Origin: Alphaproteobacteria bacterium
GTDB taxonomy: Bacteria; Pseudomonadota; Alphaproteobacteria; Micavibrionales; Micavibrionaceae
DNA length: 20,576 nucleotides
Direction of reading: 5' to 3'
Assembly: GCA_002701555.1 (NCBI GenBank)
Contig: NZVS01000076.1
Location: 3,155-23,730, forward strand
In this document: positions 1-7,532 of the stretch, piece by piece
How positions within the stretch are numbered: position 1 is the first letter of the stretch
Layout: each line of letters opens with the position of its first letter
Made by a program: the position numbers and the translations under genes
The notes under the pieces: model-generated
What the model saw: only the letters and a program-made list of their open reading frames with translations
Told to the model about the DNA's origin: nothing
The model's database searches: none

Positions 1-80
1 TAAGCTCCACTCAGCGTTACACGGATGTGAACGCCGCAGAGTTACTTAGAGTTTATAAGTCAGCCCATCCAAGACAGTAA
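1..80 (+). CDS. XerC/XerD-type tyrosine recombinase, C-terminal 25 residues only
   Basis: The third + frame is open from the window edge to a TAA at 78-80 and encodes SSTQRYTDVNAAELLRVYKS followed by AHPRQ. This matches the conserved end of XerC/XerD recombinases, which run STTQ-x-YT-x-V, a short helix, then a terminal AHPR. The Tyr codon at 18-20 would be the nucleophile that attacks DNA during site-specific strand exchange; in the family this resolves chromosome dimers at dif. Everything upstream, including the Arg and His catalytic residues, lies outside the window. The stop is one base away from the stop of the convergent minus-strand gene, with no terminator between them. XerC is my preferred reading over XerD or a phage integrase because of the AHPR ending and the housekeeping neighbours, but 25 residues cannot settle it. 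Confidence 0.72.
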   Translation, partial: SSTQRYTDVNAAELLRVYKSAHPRQ

Positions 81-81
81 A

Positions 82-639
82 TTATCTGGCAAGAGGCCTT
101 TTAAACGGCACGACGTTGTCACAATCATTACTGATTATCTTCGGCGGATTAGCACTTTCACGGAATTTAGGACGTAAAACCTCCACGTCATCAGGCAACT
201 TTATATAGTGTCTTTTCTGGTGGAAGTAATCCAACGGATGGATGGAGAGGCTATCAGACATTTTGAGTGTTCCAACAAGAGGGATTCCCCTGATAAAGTC
301 CAGAATTTCGTCCTCACTCTGACCGGAAAATGTGTCAGCCACCTTTTCAAAAGTAGGATAAGCCTGCATGAAACTTGTTTTTTCCTGAGCAGAAACTCGC
401 AGAAATTTCTCCCTAAGCCAGGACAATCCATTTGTTGTTTTAACATTTGTCGGCTCAACAGATTTATCCTGAGCATCGTAGAACCAGTAACAATCCGTGA
501 GAGTTTTGTAATTTTTCTGAGCCATCAGACAATCCGTAATAAACATCAACGCTTTTATGGATTTTTCTGAGAAATCGTATTTTTTGGTTGCCGTTCCATC
601 TCTGAGGATGGACATAGCTACTCTGCTGCCGTTTAGCAC
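82..639 (-). CDS. Hypothetical protein, 185 aa
   Basis: This is a soluble, mixed-charge protein with no signal peptide or membrane segment, and I do not recognise its family. The middle holds a Trp/Tyr-rich stretch (TDCYWFYDAQ near residue 50), and the C-terminus is basic (VVPFKRPLAR). The ORF opens with GTG at 639-637, preceded on the minus strand by AGGGAG eight bases upstream. An internal ATG at 615 lacks a comparable ribosome binding site, so GTG is preferred. The gene lies downstream of lpdA in the same direction, but the 92-bp gap contains a hairpin and a cluster of GTTATA repeats, suggesting its own promoter and control. Its stop abuts the convergent recombinase gene. Confidence 0.7.
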   Translation of the reverse strand: MLNGSRVAMSILRDGTATKKYDFSEKSIKALMFITDCLMAQKNYKTLTDCYWFYDAQDKSVEPTNVKTTNGLSWLREKFLRVSAQEKTSFMQAYPTFEKVADTFSGQSEDEILDFIRGIPLVGTLKMSDSLSIHPLDYFHQKRHYIKLPDDVEVLRPKFRESANPPKIISNDCDNVVPFKRPLAR

Positions 640-640
640 G

Positions 641-675
641 GTTATAACTCCCTGTTATAGTTTTCTTTCTATAAC
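641..675. promoter_or_regulatory. Cluster of GTTATA inverted repeats upstream of the 185-aa gene
   Basis: The palindrome GTTATAAC lies at 641-648, GTTATAG at 654-660 and its exact reverse complement CTATAAC at 669-675. The last two form a 7-bp inverted repeat with an 8-bp spacer. The 641-646 and 655-660 copies also flank the ribosome binding site of the GTG-started gene. This could be an operator for a repressor, or an RNA hairpin covering the ribosome binding site. It is AT-rich, so chance is possible. Confidence 0.4.
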
Positions 676-707
676 GCCAGATTTAACCGTGCCAGGCAAG
701 TTCTTTC

Positions 708-726
708 CCTGATGCAGTGCATCAGG
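708..726. terminator. Hairpin just beyond the lpdA stop
   Basis: CCTGATGC, a 3-base loop, then GCATCAGG form a perfect 8-bp stem five bases past the lpdA stop codon. On the lpdA (minus) strand the stem is followed by GAAAGAAC, so the usual U tract is missing; the T-rich side is on the + strand. It may stabilise the lpdA 3' end or act as a weak terminator. Confidence 0.45.
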
Positions 727-731
727 TTTAT

Positions 732-2126
732 TTAAATATGTATGGGGCGACCATCTACTGCCAAAGCTGCTTCCTTAACAACCTCTGCCAATGTTGGATG
801 GGCATGGCAAGTACGTGCAATGTCTTCGGCAGAACCGCCAAATTCCATAATGACAGCAGCCTCGTGAATAAGCGTACCGGCCTCTGGCCCGATGATGTGG
901 ACACCTAAGACTTTATCGGTTTTTTCATCAGCCAAAATTTTCACAAAACCTTCTGTTGCGTTCATCGCGCGCGCGCGACCGTTTGCCATGAACGGGAATT
1001 TTCCGACTTTGTACTTTACGCCTTCTTCCTTAAGCTGCTCTTCCGTTTTGCCGATCTGTGCAGCCTCTGGCCAAGTATATACAACACCTGGCACTAGGTT
1101 GTAATCAATGTGGCCTGACTGTCCATCCAGCATCTCAGCCAAAACGACACCCTCTTCTTCTGCCTTATGGGCAAGCATTGGTCCGGCAATGACGTCACCA
1201 ATAGCATATATGCCATCCACCGATGTTTTAAAATGACCGTCCACTTCAATGCGGCCGCGATCATCCGTTTTTACACCTGCATCTTTTAGGCCAAGTTTAT
1301 CCGTGTAAGCCTTACGACCAACTGATACGAGGACAACATCTGCTTTCAACTTTTCAGTATCACCGCCTTTTGCCGGTTCAATTTCCAGCTCTGCGCCCGA
1401 TTTACCACCCTTCGCAGAATTTACCTTGGTTGAAAGCTTAAACTCCATGCCTGATTTCTTAAGAATTTTAAGCATCTCTTTTGAAATTTCACCATCCATA
1501 CCGGGCAAAATTCTATCAAGATATTCAACAACTGTAACCTTTGTACCCAATCGTGACCAGACAGCAGACATTTCAAGTCCTATGTAGCCACCACCGATCA
1601 CAACCATGCTTTTTGGCACTTTTGGCAATTTGAGTGCGCCTTCGGAAGATACGATGTTTTTCTCATCTATATCGATACCAGGCAGGGAAGAAACATCCGA
1701 TCCTGTAGCAATGATAATGTGCTTGGCAGAATATTCTTTGCCATCCACAGAAACTTTGCCTTTGCCTTCTATTTTACCCGCACCTTTTAACCACTGGATT
1801 TTGTTCTTCTTGAAAAGGAATTCAATACCTTGAGTATTGGACTTTACGACATCATCCTTATGACCCATCATGGCTTCCAAATCGAGAGACATCTTAGAAA
1901 TCTTAACACCCATTTTACCAAGGTGCTTTTCAGCCTCTTCATATTTTTCTGATGCTTGGAGAAGTGCTTTTGAAGGAATACAACCGATATTCAAGCAGGT
2001 GCCGCCGAGAGTTTCACGTTTCTCAACACAGGCTGTTTTCAACCCCAGTTGGGCACAACGTATAGCACAAACATAACCGCCGGGACCTGATCCGATTACA
2101 ATGACATCAAATTTATTCTCAGACAT
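732..2126 (-). CDS. lpdA: Dihydrolipoyl dehydrogenase (E3)
   Basis: This FAD-dependent E3 reoxidises dihydrolipoamide with NAD+ for the pyruvate, 2-oxoglutarate or branched-chain dehydrogenase complexes or the glycine cleavage system. At 464 aa it has the normal family length. The FAD-binding glycine motif GSGPGG is at residues 12-17, the redox disulfide is C44 and C49 in GGTCLNIGC, the NAD-binding GGGYIGLE lies near 180, the second FAD motif GIYAIGDV is near 307, and the C-terminal His-Glu pair is in HAHPTLAE (H443 and E448). AAGGAA upstream of the ATG is a good ribosome binding site. No E1 or E2 gene is next to it, so the complex it serves cannot be told from context. The fused gene upstream on the same strand is 68 bp away. 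Confidence 0.97.
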   Translation of the reverse strand: MSENKFDVIVIGSGPGGYVCAIRCAQLGLKTACVEKRETLGGTCLNIGCIPSKALLQASEKYEEAEKHLGKMGVKISKMSLDLEAMMGHKDDVVKSNTQGIEFLFKKNKIQWLKGAGKIEGKGKVSVDGKEYSAKHIIIATGSDVSSLPGIDIDEKNIVSSEGALKLPKVPKSMVVIGGGYIGLEMSAVWSRLGTKVTVVEYLDRILPGMDGEISKEMLKILKKSGMEFKLSTKVNSAKGGKSGAELEIEPAKGGDTEKLKADVVLVSVGRKAYTDKLGLKDAGVKTDDRGRIEVDGHFKTSVDGIYAIGDVIAGPMLAHKAEEEGVVLAEMLDGQSGHIDYNLVPGVVYTWPEAAQIGKTEEQLKEEGVKYKVGKFPFMANGRARAMNATEGFVKILADEKTDKVLGVHIIGPEAGTLIHEAAVIMEFGGSAEDIARTCHAHPTLAEVVKEAALAVDGRPIHI

Positions 2127-2194
2127 GCGAATTCCTTATTAAATGAGTTACAATAAGGTTCTTCTAGCAATAAAAGCGGAAAAAAGAAACCCTC

Positions 2195-4858
2195 TTATCC
2201 CAAATTACGCTTGTCTAATTTATCTCCGTCATTGTCATTTGCAATATTAAGGATTCTATCGCGTGCTTTTGTTACGAGTTCAATGGCAGCAATGGATTCT
2301 TCTACTACGTGATTGTTACAATCACTCATAATACTTTCAGGCATATGCTTAAGCACCCCGTCATAAACCCTAGCGTTTTTATGAGTATTGCTCGCCTCGC
2401 GATTAATAACGATAAGCGGGCGATTAGCGACTTCACGGTTACCATTCAGGCGATTAATGTTTGAACCACACCATTCCTGCAAAGTTCCAACACCGCCAGC
2501 ATCTACGATCTCAGCATCTGCATATTGCTGCAAAATATCCATACGATTGTAGATGTTATCCGTGATAATAGTTTTATCCGCATTTTCAAACATACCCTCA
2601 GCGCGGCATGTTTCCTGACATTGAATACATGTCAGGTGAGTGACAATTGAAGGATCTTCCAAACCGTCTTTTTGAGCCTGACGGAAATCTAAAACAGCCT
2701 GTGAAACACGTTCCATCATTCCCTTGGCCCCACCACCATTGATAATACCTATGCCACGGCGGCAAAGTTCATATGTTAAGCGGTAAGCTTCGTCAAGTTT
2801 TGTTGGGCATGTTGTAGTCGCAGAACAATAAATTGCTACGTGGAAAAGATCAGGATTGTCAAAACCACTGACACTCATAACATCTTCAACAGGTTTAATT
2901 TTAGTGTAGCCTTCCTGTTTGGCTTTCAGGGAAGCAAGTCCTTCTTTATCGGTGTCAAAAGTTGTGAACATATGTTGGGGTTTATCGCCGGCAAAGCTCT
3001 GCGCATGAAGATCATCATATATTTCTAGATTTTCTGCCCATTCACGTCTGTTTACCAATAATGGTTTGTTACAAATATTTGGATCAAAAACCTGATGACC
3101 TACAACCAGCGATGAAAACTGGAACATGTCATATAATTTTGTGGTATCGGGTGACTTATCCATCATTGGAGGTCTTTTACTGAAGTAAAAAGCGTCATTG
3201 TCTTTAACCATATTATAAAATTTATTCAGGCTGGATTTGACAGTTATATAACCGCCATCATCCGTCGGGACATGGAATTCTGAAGGCTTACCTGTAAAAT
3301 CATAACGTGTGCTTGAAGCTGCAGGTTCGTATACTGGCTTCAGACGCTTAGAAAATTTCGAAGTCCCGTGACCGCGCACTGCTGGGAATGCCGTGGCAGA
3401 AGTCGCAACACTAGGATTTTCATTAGCAGCGTTTCTGTTAAAGGGCGTAAACGGATTGTATTCAAGCTCAATATGCCTGTCCGCACCTGTCATAGTTGCT
3501 AGTGTTTCAGCAGCTGCTGCTGTACTGGAATATCTTTCAATATAGTCTTCGACTTCACATTTACGGCGCCCCTTTGGGTCAGAAGTATCAGACAGGAAGT
3601 TTTCAGAATAGAGGCTCTCCCCGGGTATAACGATAGGGTTTGCATGTACTCTGTCACGGCTTGCTGCAAAAACATTTATTGCATTATCTCGTGTCGGGTT
3701 GTTCAGAGGTCTCATTTGATAGCAAGTGAAATCAAGTGCTTCTGGTAACTCAATGTTTTTACGCTCTGCAGCTTGTGCAATCAAAGAATAAAATTCAGGT
3801 ATTGGCATACCTTTAAGAATATGGGCAAGCTCAACTCCAGGGCCACCTCTTTTTGGGTTCAGCCATTTGCTGAAACCAGCAAATTCAGGGCCTGAAGTTA
3901 AATCCTCAAGAATTTCAAGACCACGGTCTTCTGACAAAATCCAGGTGTTTTCAGGTTTTGCCCCAAAACGTCTGAGATTCCCCGCCAGCGTCTGAGGGTC
4001 TTCCTTTGCAATAGCGCGTGCAGCCAAGTCAAGTTTTTCGCTGTTGTTTCCAGCATATGTACGAGACATTTCTTCTGCTTCTTCAGGCTTAGATGCCACG
4101 AGGCAATAAGGAACAACAGTTACTTTTGCGCCCAGACGCTCAAAAACGTCTTGAAGCTCGAAAATTTTCTTAAAGTTAGACGTGTTAAAAATAATTAATG
4201 AACCCGGATCAAGGATCATGTCCTGAACATGCCCTTCTCTCTGACGGATTGCAGCTTTGAGAACCGGCTTCAAATCTTTATCTTTATCAATAAAGGTTAC
4301 ACCTTGTTCAGAAAGGTCGGTTAGTTCATCTTCCGTGAAATTTTCAGAAAGATAGTCAGTCCAAGTGCCTTTGCTATTGTCCACGAAAAGGTTGGACAGT
4401 TGCTCATTACTTCCTGCCTCATTAACTTCCAATCTCTTCATAAGAAGTTTATGAAGATACGATAATGTAATAAAATCGCCTTCTGCAGGAATGATAACTG
4501 GCTGCTCAACAGGTAAAGCATTAGGATCAAAGCTCGGCTTGCGCGCATCTGCAGAAACACCTAAAAAATGAAAATAGCCATTATCACCGATCAGATTTCG
4601 GTATTCGTTAAATTGCTGCAACATTCTGGATGAAACAGGATGATCTCTTGTATCACCCTTCCATTCCATATCGTGCTCAGTATCATCGGGAAGCGTGAAA
4701 TGACAGAAAGGCTCCTCACACAGGAAGAGCCTTTTATTCATAGTATCAGCAAAATCATACAGCCATTTTTCAGACGGACTCGCAGGATTGATGGCTGGCT
4801 TATTGCCTGCGAGTATTTTTTGTAGGGTGACCTGGGTCCTCTGTCGGACATCACGCAT
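2195..4858 (-). CDS. Ham1/RdgB-like plus LOG-family fusion protein
   Basis: Numbering is from the GTG at 4891 (898 aa). I prefer the ATG at 4858 (residue 12) because AGGA lies nine bases before it, while the GTG has no ribosome binding site. Residues about 230-420 resemble Ham1/RdgB, which hydrolyses ITP, XTP and dITP to the monophosphate: IIFNTSNFKKIFEL (233-246) matches the T/SN-x(2)-K-x(2)-EL start, TYAGNNSEK (278-286) the F-x-ENA-x-xKA motif, and SEDRGLEI (320-327) the catalytic DDSGL segment. Residues about 683-878 are a LOG (lysine decarboxylase-like) domain with GGGAKGMM (719-726) and AGGVGTLQEW (798-807); LOG enzymes such as PpnN split nucleoside monophosphates into base and ribose 5-phosphate. 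About 585-655 looks like a degenerate second LOG C-terminal half. The GFGYDP and SHR motifs of Ham1 are not evident. The first ~220 residues are unrecognised. The LOG call is strong; the Ham1 call is inference. Confidence 0.8.
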   Translation of the reverse strand: MRDVRQRTQVTLQKILAGNKPAINPASPSEKWLYDFADTMNKRLFLCEEPFCHFTLPDDTEHDMEWKGDTRDHPVSSRMLQQFNEYRNLIGDNGYFHFLGVSADARKPSFDPNALPVEQPVIIPAEGDFITLSYLHKLLMKRLEVNEAGSNEQLSNLFVDNSKGTWTDYLSENFTEDELTDLSEQGVTFIDKDKDLKPVLKAAIRQREGHVQDMILDPGSLIIFNTSNFKKIFELQDVFERLGAKVTVVPYCLVASKPEEAEEMSRTYAGNNSEKLDLAARAIAKEDPQTLAGNLRRFGAKPENTWILSEDRGLEILEDLTSGPEFAGFSKWLNPKRGGPGVELAHILKGMPIPEFYSLIAQAAERKNIELPEALDFTCYQMRPLNNPTRDNAINVFAASRDRVHANPIVIPGESLYSENFLSDTSDPKGRRKCEVEDYIERYSSTAAAAETLATMTGADRHIELEYNPFTPFNRNAANENPSVATSATAFPAVRGHGTSKFSKRLKPVYEPAASSTRYDFTGKPSEFHVPTDDGGYITVKSSLNKFYNMVKDNDAFYFSKRPPMMDKSPDTTKLYDMFQFSSLVVGHQVFDPNICNKPLLVNRREWAENLEIYDDLHAQSFAGDKPQHMFTTFDTDKEGLASLKAKQEGYTKIKPVEDVMSVSGFDNPDLFHVAIYCSATTTCPTKLDEAYRLTYELCRRGIGIINGGGAKGMMERVSQAVLDFRQAQKDGLEDPSIVTHLTCIQCQETCRAEGMFENADKTIITDNIYNRMDILQQYADAEIVDAGGVGTLQEWCGSNINRLNGNREVANRPLIVINREASNTHKNARVYDGVLKHMPESIMSDCNNHVVEESIAAIELVTKARDRILNIANDNDGDKLDKRNLG

Positions 4859-5094
4859 AGCTTCTGTTCCTATTCTTTTGGTTTTAGTCACAAGTGGTAA
4901 ACGATTGTTGTTTTATAACCATATATTAGAGAAAAGTAAAGTGTTTTATATGTAAAAAGGCGTTTTTTTGTGATTTCCTCAACATATTCTTAGGTTAACA
5001 GCCAAATAAGAACTTTTTTTTCATGTGAATAACTCATTTTTTCATGAAACTCTCGCGCTTGCACACAAAGCTGGATAGGAGCATAGTAGAATCT
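4859..5094. promoter_or_regulatory. Divergent, AT-rich promoter region
   Basis: This region separates the minus-strand fusion gene from the + strand exported-protein gene and must hold both promoters. It is very AT-rich, with several T runs. TTCTTA (4987-4992) and TAAGAA (5007-5012) form an inverted repeat with a 14-bp spacer, followed by a T8 run. I cannot assign -35 and -10 boxes with confidence. Confidence 0.35.
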
Positions 5095-5814
5095 ATGATC
5101 AAGCTTTACTTAATATTTGGACTAATTTCTTTTGTTGTTTCTTCGTCTGAAGCAACAATGCTTAAACCTAAGGAACGCGGCATTAACCATGTGTCTGTTA
5201 GTAAAAGTAGCAAAGAAAATGTGTCGGAAACTACCGAGACAAAGGAAGAAAACGACGATTCTGGAAATCAGGATCCAGATATAAAGACCATAATCACCCC
5301 TTTTGAGCAACTTGAAGACTGGCCTTACTTAAATGATCTTCTCAGCCGTCGTGAAAAAGGTGTATCCAAAACTTTGGAAGCAATAGAGAGCGATCTGTCT
5401 GTAGTTCCCCCCACAGCTTTATTCTATGCCGCAGAGTCTCTGGCCGAGAATAATAAAATGGAAAGTGCTGCAACTTATTATTATCTGGCTCAGCTTAGGG
5501 CACGTTTTGACTTTATGCGCTGGGGTTCGCCAGCTGACTCACAAAACAGACCGGAAGCACGCCTCACTGGACTATCCATGCTCGTAGGGCAAAAAGTCAG
5601 CCCTTGGGTGTTAAGTGACACAGACCGAACCTCTAAAACCTTTGAAAGAGTAAGAAGGCTCGACCTGGAAACCCCCTACTCTTATATTCCGGCATATTCT
5701 CTCCCCGAAAATATAATAGAGGAAGATAAGTGGCCAGATTTACTCAAGCAGGCAAGAGAAGAGTATTTTAACCAAAGTCAGAAAATTACAGACGCCCTTA
5801 AATCTGTGAAATAG
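5095..5814 (+). CDS. Exported hypothetical protein with a helical, TPR-like region
   Basis: The frame is open from an ATG at 5044, but I prefer the ATG at 5095 (240 aa). It gives a typical signal peptide, MIK, then a hydrophobic core LYLIFGLISFVV, then SSSEA with likely cleavage before TM. An AGGAG lies 13 bases upstream, which is rather far; the 5044 start has none. After the signal comes a Ser/Glu/Lys-rich linker, then a helical segment (TALFYAAESLAENN onward, ending in YYYLAQLRARFDF) that resembles a single TPR or Sel1-type helix pair. The C-terminal half is rich in Pro, Tyr and Trp. The protein is probably periplasmic. No enzymatic motif is visible. It is the first of three same-strand unknown genes. 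Confidence 0.7.
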   Translation: MIKLYLIFGLISFVVSSSEATMLKPKERGINHVSVSKSSKENVSETTETKEENDDSGNQDPDIKTIITPFEQLEDWPYLNDLLSRREKGVSKTLEAIESDLSVVPPTALFYAAESLAENNKMESAATYYYLAQLRARFDFMRWGSPADSQNRPEARLTGLSMLVGQKVSPWVLSDTDRTSKTFERVRRLDLETPYSYIPAYSLPENIIEEDKWPDLLKQAREEYFNQSQKITDALKSVK

Positions 5815-5911
5815 CGAAGCAATCTGAAAATAGATAAAATTCTATCAATCATTAAACCTCCTTTAACCTTGATTCTATATGCTCGGGGAACACGTTTGAG
5901 GAGAGAATTTT

Positions 5912-6424
5912 ATGTCACAGCCCGTTCCAGATGATCCAAAAGCAATAATAGCTGCCATGAAACAGCTTGAGAGTGAGGCCCAGAAACTGGCTCCCCACCC
6001 CGATAAGCCTGAAGATACATTTGTATATGCAAAGGCCGACTCGCGCGCATCAGGAAGTGATGACAGTATATTAGGCTCTATTATGGGTGAGCAGGTACTC
6101 AGTATTGCCATTGGAGGTATGTTACCGGGAATACCCGTCAGCTTTGATCTAGGAAATGCGGTTGAAGCCGCAGACGAGGCTTATACTGATCGTCACAAGA
6201 CTCGCACAAAAAGAAACATGCTTGGTAAAAATAACGAGAATTACGACAAAATGATGGAAAGGTTTTTGAAAGATCGCCCTCACCGTTTAAAATTGGAGAT
6301 GTGCTATATGGCACTATCTAAAAAGTTGGATATTGCAATGTCTGCACCAAAACCTGATATGAATCCCGAGCAAAAGAAGGAATTAAACCGCCTGATGGAA
6401 ATGCAAGCCAGTTCAAGCGCATAA
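5912..6424 (+). CDS. Hypothetical protein, 170 aa
   Basis: I do not recognise the family. GAGGAGAG seven to eight bases before the ATG is an excellent ribosome binding site, so this is a real gene. The N-terminus is acidic and Pro-rich. A glycine-rich hydrophobic patch (LSIAIGGMLPGIPVSF, around residues 66-81) is too short and broken for a confident membrane span. The C-terminal half is helical and Lys/Met-rich (NYDKMMERFLKDRPHRLKLE, then a helical end). No catalytic motif or signal peptide is seen. It is 97 bp downstream of the exported-protein gene and 95 bp upstream of the 288-aa gene, so co-transcription is possible but not shown. Confidence 0.72.
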   Translation: MSQPVPDDPKAIIAAMKQLESEAQKLAPHPDKPEDTFVYAKADSRASGSDDSILGSIMGEQVLSIAIGGMLPGIPVSFDLGNAVEAADEAYTDRHKTRTKRNMLGKNNENYDKMMERFLKDRPHRLKLEMCYMALSKKLDIAMSAPKPDMNPEQKKELNRLMEMQASSSA

Positions 6425-6519
6425 ACACATTAGACGCTTTCAACACTCTCATTCAGCATTTCACCTTCCCGCAAAGCTGTGCTATCTTAATATTCTAAAA
6501 TATTTAAGGTCAAAAACTT

Positions 6520-7386
6520 ATGGATTTAAATACCTCCCTCCTGCGGGAAAAATTTCTTATTAAAGATGAAAATAACGCTAGCCCGCTTGTCGCGGTGTCT
6601 AACCGTCTTCCGGTTCCGCTACATTCTTCAGATGGGAAAACGCATGAAACATATATTGTTCGCGCGCAGACAATGTATCATTGCATCCGTATGAGCGCGC
6701 AGATCATAAAGACTTTTGACGAACTAGGCCCCGTATCTTCGCGTGATGATAGCTTTGATTGGGATGAAGCGTTCGATACAGTCATGGGCGATTTCGATAA
6801 ACATTATTTCGAAGACAGATGGGTTGCCGTTTATAAGGATGGGTTACCTGTATTCAAACACGGGAATGTTCATGCTTTTCTGGATATCATCGAAAAATGT
6901 GATTATGCATCCCCAGACGAATACAATAAGTCTATTCTGCTGGCCGAGAAGACGTTTGAAAAGTTGGGACGGAATGTTGAGATAGAACATGATGAAAATA
7001 TAGGGCTAAATGTTAGTATAGGTGAAAACCAAGCGAAATGCGGTATCATTTTAAGGAATGCCGACAAGTCAGGTACATTCAATTTCAAGGTAGATAAGAA
7101 AGCCGACAGTAGCACAATATCTGCTTATCAATGTCTGAAAGTCTGTGCCGCTTATCTGGAGGGCATACAACTCTCCTTCATCATCGGTCAGACCTTAAAC
7201 CACACTGAAAACATTGATGATGACGAAAGAGCTGCGAAAGAAAAACAAAAAGCACGCCGTGCCAAAGAGAGAATGAACAAAATGTTGGCCGAGATTAAGA
7301 CTCTGGAAAACACTTATTCTGTACATTACAGACCTGAAAAACCTGACTTTGATAAAATTATTGCTGATGCAAAAAATGCTATCTAA
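6520..7386 (+). CDS. Hypothetical protein, 288 aa
   Basis: This is a soluble protein I cannot assign. AAGG lies ten bases before the ATG. Residues 1-110 include VAVSNRLPVPLHSSDGKTHE and a Trp/Asp-rich segment (DSFDWDEAFDTVMGDF); the middle has a beta-rich stretch (NVSIGENQAKCGIILRNADK). Residues about 230-265 form a strongly charged probable coiled coil (DDDERAAKEKQKARRAKERM onward). There is no signal peptide, no membrane segment and no recognisable active site. It is the last gene before the convergent acnA, and the strong hairpin at 7491-7516 would end its transcript. Confidence 0.72.
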   Translation: MDLNTSLLREKFLIKDENNASPLVAVSNRLPVPLHSSDGKTHETYIVRAQTMYHCIRMSAQIIKTFDELGPVSSRDDSFDWDEAFDTVMGDFDKHYFEDRWVAVYKDGLPVFKHGNVHAFLDIIEKCDYASPDEYNKSILLAEKTFEKLGRNVEIEHDENIGLNVSIGENQAKCGIILRNADKSGTFNFKVDKKADSSTISAYQCLKVCAAYLEGIQLSFIIGQTLNHTENIDDDERAAKEKQKARRAKERMNKMLAEIKTLENTYSVHYRPEKPDFDKIIADAKNAI

Positions 7387-7420
7387 TTTTTTTAAAATCA
7401 TTGTTTAGCATTATAAATTT

Positions 7421-7466
7421 AATAGAAAAAACGCCGCGATAACTTAGATCTGCTGCGTTTTCTATT
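7421..7466. terminator. Imperfect inverted repeat after the 288-aa gene
   Basis: AATAG, a 2-base bulge, then AAAACGC (7428-7434) pair with GCGTTTTCTATT (7455-7466) around a 20-base loop. It lies 34 bases past the stop codon. There is no clear U tract after it, so its strength as a terminator is uncertain. Confidence 0.4.
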
Positions 7467-7490
7467 TCCTAGCTATAATAAAGAGGTAAA

Positions 7491-7516
7491 TTAAAGGGCA
7501 GAAACCTGCCCTTTAA
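7491..7516. terminator. Bidirectional terminator between the 288-aa gene and acnA
   Basis: TTAAAGGGCAG, loop AAAC, CTGCCCTTTAA form a perfect 11-bp stem, 16 bases beyond the acnA stop and between convergent genes. On the acnA strand it is followed by a T-rich TTTACC; on the + strand the T run is shorter. It probably serves both transcripts. Confidence 0.72.
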
Positions 7517-7532
7517 CTACTAAAACCTAAAA

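Noticed and set aside
208..570. 120-aa open frame on the + strand opposite the 185-aa gene
   Set aside because: The minus-strand gene has the good ribosome binding site; the + frame is Cys/Phe/Arg-rich and looks like a shadow.
4986..5020. TTCTTA/TAAGAA inverted repeat followed by T8 as a terminator
   Set aside because: The stem is only 6 bp, AT-rich and with a long loop, and lies in a divergent promoter region where a terminator is not expected.
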